From contig JAZNYG010000061.1 in the NCBI GenBank assembly GCA_045594245.1, positions 1 through 25,542 on the forward strand: a DNA stretch of 25,542 nt, written 5' to 3'. Below the pieces are notes generated by a model. That model did no database searches. It had not been told where the DNA came from and saw nothing but the letters and a program-made list of their open reading frames with translations. Source of the DNA: UBA1189 sp045594245. GTDB lineage: Bacteria; Bacteroidota; Bacteroidia; Bacteroidales; Bacteroidaceae. The position numbers were made by a program, and so were the translations under genes. Positions 23,728 to 25,542 of this stretch are shown one piece after another. Each line of letters opens with the position of its first letter. Within the stretch, counting starts at the first letter, position 1.

Positions 23728-23773
23728 TATTCTATAAACACTATTATTACAAATCAAAACTAACAGTAAAGCT

Positions 23774-24616
23774 ATGAAGACAAACTATGAAGTGCGTTAT
23801 GCAGCACATCCCGAGGATGCGAAGAGCTACGACACCAAGCGTATCCGTCGCGACTTCCTCATTGAAAAGGTGTTTGCAGCCGATGAGGTAAACATGGTGT
23901 ACTCTATGTACGACCGTATGGTAGTGGGCGGTGCCATGCCCGTGAACGAGGCGCTCAAGCTCGAGGCCATCGACCCCCTGAAGGCACCCTTCTTCACCAC
24001 TCGCCGCGAGATCGGTATGTTCAACGTAGGTGGCCCCGGCGTAGTGAAGGCTGGCGATGAGACCTTTGAACTCGACTATAAGGAGGCGCTCTACATAGGT
24101 TCGGGCGACCGCGATGTAATCTTCGAGAGCAAGGATCCCCAGAACCCCGCCAAGTTTTACTTCAACTCATGCACCGCTCACCGCAACTATCCTAACAAGA
24201 AGGTGACCAAGGCTGATGCTGTAGTAGCACACATGGGTTCGCTCGAAGGCTCCAACGACCGCAACATCAACAAGATGCTTGTCAACCAGGTGCTCCCCAC
24301 CTGCCAGATTCAGATGGGTATGACCGAGCTGGCTCCCGGTAGCGTATGGAACACCATGCCTGCTCACGTACACAGCCGCCGCATGGAGGCTTACTTCTAT
24401 TTCGAAGTACCCGAAGAGCATGCTGTATGCCACTTCATGGGTGAAGTTGACGAGACCCGCCACATCTGGATGAAGGGCGACCAAGCCGTGCTCTCTCCCG
24501 AGTGGTCTATCCATAGCGCTGCCGCCACACACAACTACACCTTCATCTGGGGTATGGGTGGCGAGAATCTCGACTATGGCGATCAGGACTTCTCTTTGAT
24601 TACTGACTTGAAATAA
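23774..24616 (+). CDS. kduI: 5-dehydro-4-deoxy-D-glucuronate isomerase KduI
   Basis: KduI converts 5-keto-4-deoxyuronate, the product of unsaturated uronic acids from pectin or glycosaminoglycan lyases, into 2,5-diketo-3-deoxygluconate, a substrate of KduD. The 280-residue cupin-like protein (E. coli has 278) shows the zinc ligands H198, H200 (MPAHVHSRRME), E205 and H247 (WSIHSAAA), all conserved. It sits 18 bp before kduD, so both are surely co-expressed. A promoter could not be picked out in the 46 bp after the YfhO-like gene. Confidence 0.97.
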   Translation: MKTNYEVRYAAHPEDAKSYDTKRIRRDFLIEKVFAADEVNMVYSMYDRMVVGGAMPVNEALKLEAIDPLKAPFFTTRREIGMFNVGGPGVVKAGDETFELDYKEALYIGSGDRDVIFESKDPQNPAKFYFNSCTAHRNYPNKKVTKADAVVAHMGSLEGSNDRNINKMLVNQVLPTCQIQMGMTELAPGSVWNTMPAHVHSRRMEAYFYFEVPEEHAVCHFMGEVDETRHIWMKGDQAVLSPEWSIHSAAATHNYTFIWGMGGENLDYGDQDFSLITDLK

Positions 24617-24634
24617 TTAATATACAATAGAAAT

Positions 24635-25435
24635 ATGGCAAACATTTTTTCATTAGAGGGTAAGAACGCCTGGATCACCGGCGCATCTTACGGTATCGGA
24701 TTCAACATCGCCAAGGCATTCGTGCAGGCAGGTATCAAGAACATCATCTTCAACGACATCAACGAAGCCGCTTTGGAGAAGGGCTTGGCCAACTATAAGG
24801 AGGCAGGCATCGAGAACGTACACGGCTACGTATGCGACGTTACCGATGAAGTGGCTGTAAAGGAGCTCGTAGAGAAGATTCACGCCGAGGTAGGCCAGAT
24901 TGACATCCTCGTAAACAATGCCGGCATCATCAAGCGCATCCCCATGCACGAGATGAAGCGTTCAGAGTTCCAGCAGGTTATCGACATCGACCTCGTAGGT
25001 CCGTTCATCTGCTCCAGCGCCGTTATCCCCGAGATGATGGAGCGCCGCGAAGGTAAGATCATCAACATCTGCTCTATGATGTCAGAGCTCGGCCGCGAGA
25101 CCGTATCAGCTTATGCAGCAGCCAAGGGCGGTTTGAAGATGCTCACCCGCAACATCTGCTCAGAGTATGGCGAGTACAACATCCAGTGCAACGGCATCGG
25201 CCCGGGCTACATCGCTACTCCACAGACTGCTCCTCTCCGCGAGCGTCAGGCCGACGGCAGTCGCCACCCCTTCGACTCATTCATCTGTGCCAAGACTCCC
25301 GCAGGTCGCTGGCTCGATCCCGAGGAACTGGGTGGCCCCGCAGTATTCCTTGCTTCTAAGGCTTCTGATGCCGTAAATGGTCACGTGCTCTACGTTGACG
25401 GCGGTATCTTGGCTTATATCGGCAAGCAGCCCTAA
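24635..25435 (+). CDS. kduD: 2-dehydro-3-deoxy-D-gluconate 5-dehydrogenase KduD
   Basis: KduD reduces 2,5-diketo-3-deoxygluconate with NAD(P)H to 2-keto-3-deoxygluconate, which then enters the KDG kinase/aldolase route. The 266-residue short-chain dehydrogenase has the cofactor loop TGASYGIG (15-22), NNAG (94-97), catalytic S147, Y160 and K164 (Y-AAA-K), and the PGYIATPQT segment. A specific KduD rather than a generic SDR is supported by its position directly after kduI and by the close fit in size. A hairpin follows its stop. Confidence 0.95.
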   Translation: MANIFSLEGKNAWITGASYGIGFNIAKAFVQAGIKNIIFNDINEAALEKGLANYKEAGIENVHGYVCDVTDEVAVKELVEKIHAEVGQIDILVNNAGIIKRIPMHEMKRSEFQQVIDIDLVGPFICSSAVIPEMMERREGKIINICSMMSELGRETVSAYAAAKGGLKMLTRNICSEYGEYNIQCNGIGPGYIATPQTAPLRERQADGSRHPFDSFICAKTPAGRWLDPEELGGPAVFLASKASDAVNGHVLYVDGGILAYIGKQP

Positions 25436-25455
25436 GCTTTTTAGAAGGTACATAA

Positions 25456-25494
25456 TTTAGGAGTTGCAGGAGTCGAAATCCTGCAACTCCTAAA
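25456..25494 (+). terminator. Hairpin after kduD
   Basis: Perfect 16-bp arms (TTTAGGAGTTGCAGGA at 25456-25471 with its complement at 25479-25494) enclose the loop GTCGAAA. No T run follows on the plus strand (ACTATTCATC), so this may be an imperfect terminator or an mRNA stabiliser at the end of kduID. It sits about 28 bp before the next start codon. Confidence 0.65.
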
Positions 25495-25522
25495 ACTATT
25501 CATCTATAAAAATCAGTACAAT

Positions 25523-25542
25523 ATGAAAAAGTATTTTTCCCT
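25523..25542 (+). CDS. Start of a gene cut by the window edge (possible)
   Basis: ATG AAA AAG TAT TTT TCC CT follows the kduD hairpin and would encode MKKYFS..., a start pattern common for exported or membrane proteins. Only six codons are visible, so neither the product nor the reality of the gene can be judged. Its place after kduID would suit an uptake or catabolic partner, but that is speculation. Confidence 0.35.

Noticed and set aside
1..25542. CRISPR array, phage, toxin-antitoxin or defence gene cluster
   Set aside because: No spacer-repeat pattern, integrase, capsid, restriction or toxin-like product was seen. The repeats found have 7, 8 or 22 bp periods and no spacers of CRISPR size.

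Overview
The window looks like chromosomal DNA of a Bacteroides-type bacterium (Bacteroides or Phocaeicola, Bacteroidaceae). The first 137 bases are the 5' end of a 16S rRNA gene on the minus strand with Bacteroides-like bases. Promoters fit the Bacteroidota pattern (TTTG, 19-21 bp, TAnnTTTG), Shine-Dalgarno sites are mostly absent, and the gene content and order (pdxJ-exbB-exbD-tonB, a BT_3928-like protein next to tpiA, an ExbBD/TonB module) are typical of that family. The species cannot be fixed from this sequence.

Layout. 1-769: 16S 5' end, its leader and its promoter, then the upstream region of dnaG. 770-2797 (+): dnaG. 2855-7480 (-): a gene string read from right to left, M23/LysM peptidase, DUF1599 protein, DoxX/thioredoxin-like membrane protein, tpiA, SPOR protein, folE, with a good promoter at 7521-7552. 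7587-9686 (-): recG. 9687-10375: gene-free stretch with a 22-bp phased repeat and a 408-bp element bounded by 44-bp perfect inverted repeats (MITE-like). 10376-14528 (-): ispD, DJ-1/PfpI protein, tonB, exbD, exbB, pdxJ. 14650-15522 (+): nadK, divergent from pdxJ. 15523-15916: repeat-rich leader of metK. 15917-17209 (+): metK, ending in a bidirectional terminator shared with the convergent M24 aminopeptidase P (17279-18664). 18707-21138 (-): two GT4 glycosyltransferases, divergent from a YfhO-family membrane protein (21253-23727, +). 23774-25435 (+): kduI and kduD, then a hairpin and the first bases of another gene.

How it works together. Most genes are housekeeping: replication priming (dnaG), recombination (recG), glycolysis (tpiA), cofactor and isoprenoid synthesis (folE, pdxJ, nadK, ispD, metK), envelope maintenance (M23/LysM, SPOR) and energised outer-membrane import (exbB/exbD/tonB). 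The two glycosyltransferases and YfhO suggest a small surface-glycan unit. KduI and KduD are consecutive steps that turn the unsaturated uronates released by polysaccharide lyases into 2-keto-3-deoxygluconate, so they mark a glycan-degrading lifestyle.

I see no phage, CRISPR array, defence island or clearly new multi-gene system. The unusual material is non-coding: the MITE-like element, the 22-bp phased repeat, repeated 7- and 8-bp period arrays in intergenic gaps (some forming inverted pairs, notably in the metK leader), and face-to-face promoter boxes between pdxJ and nadK.
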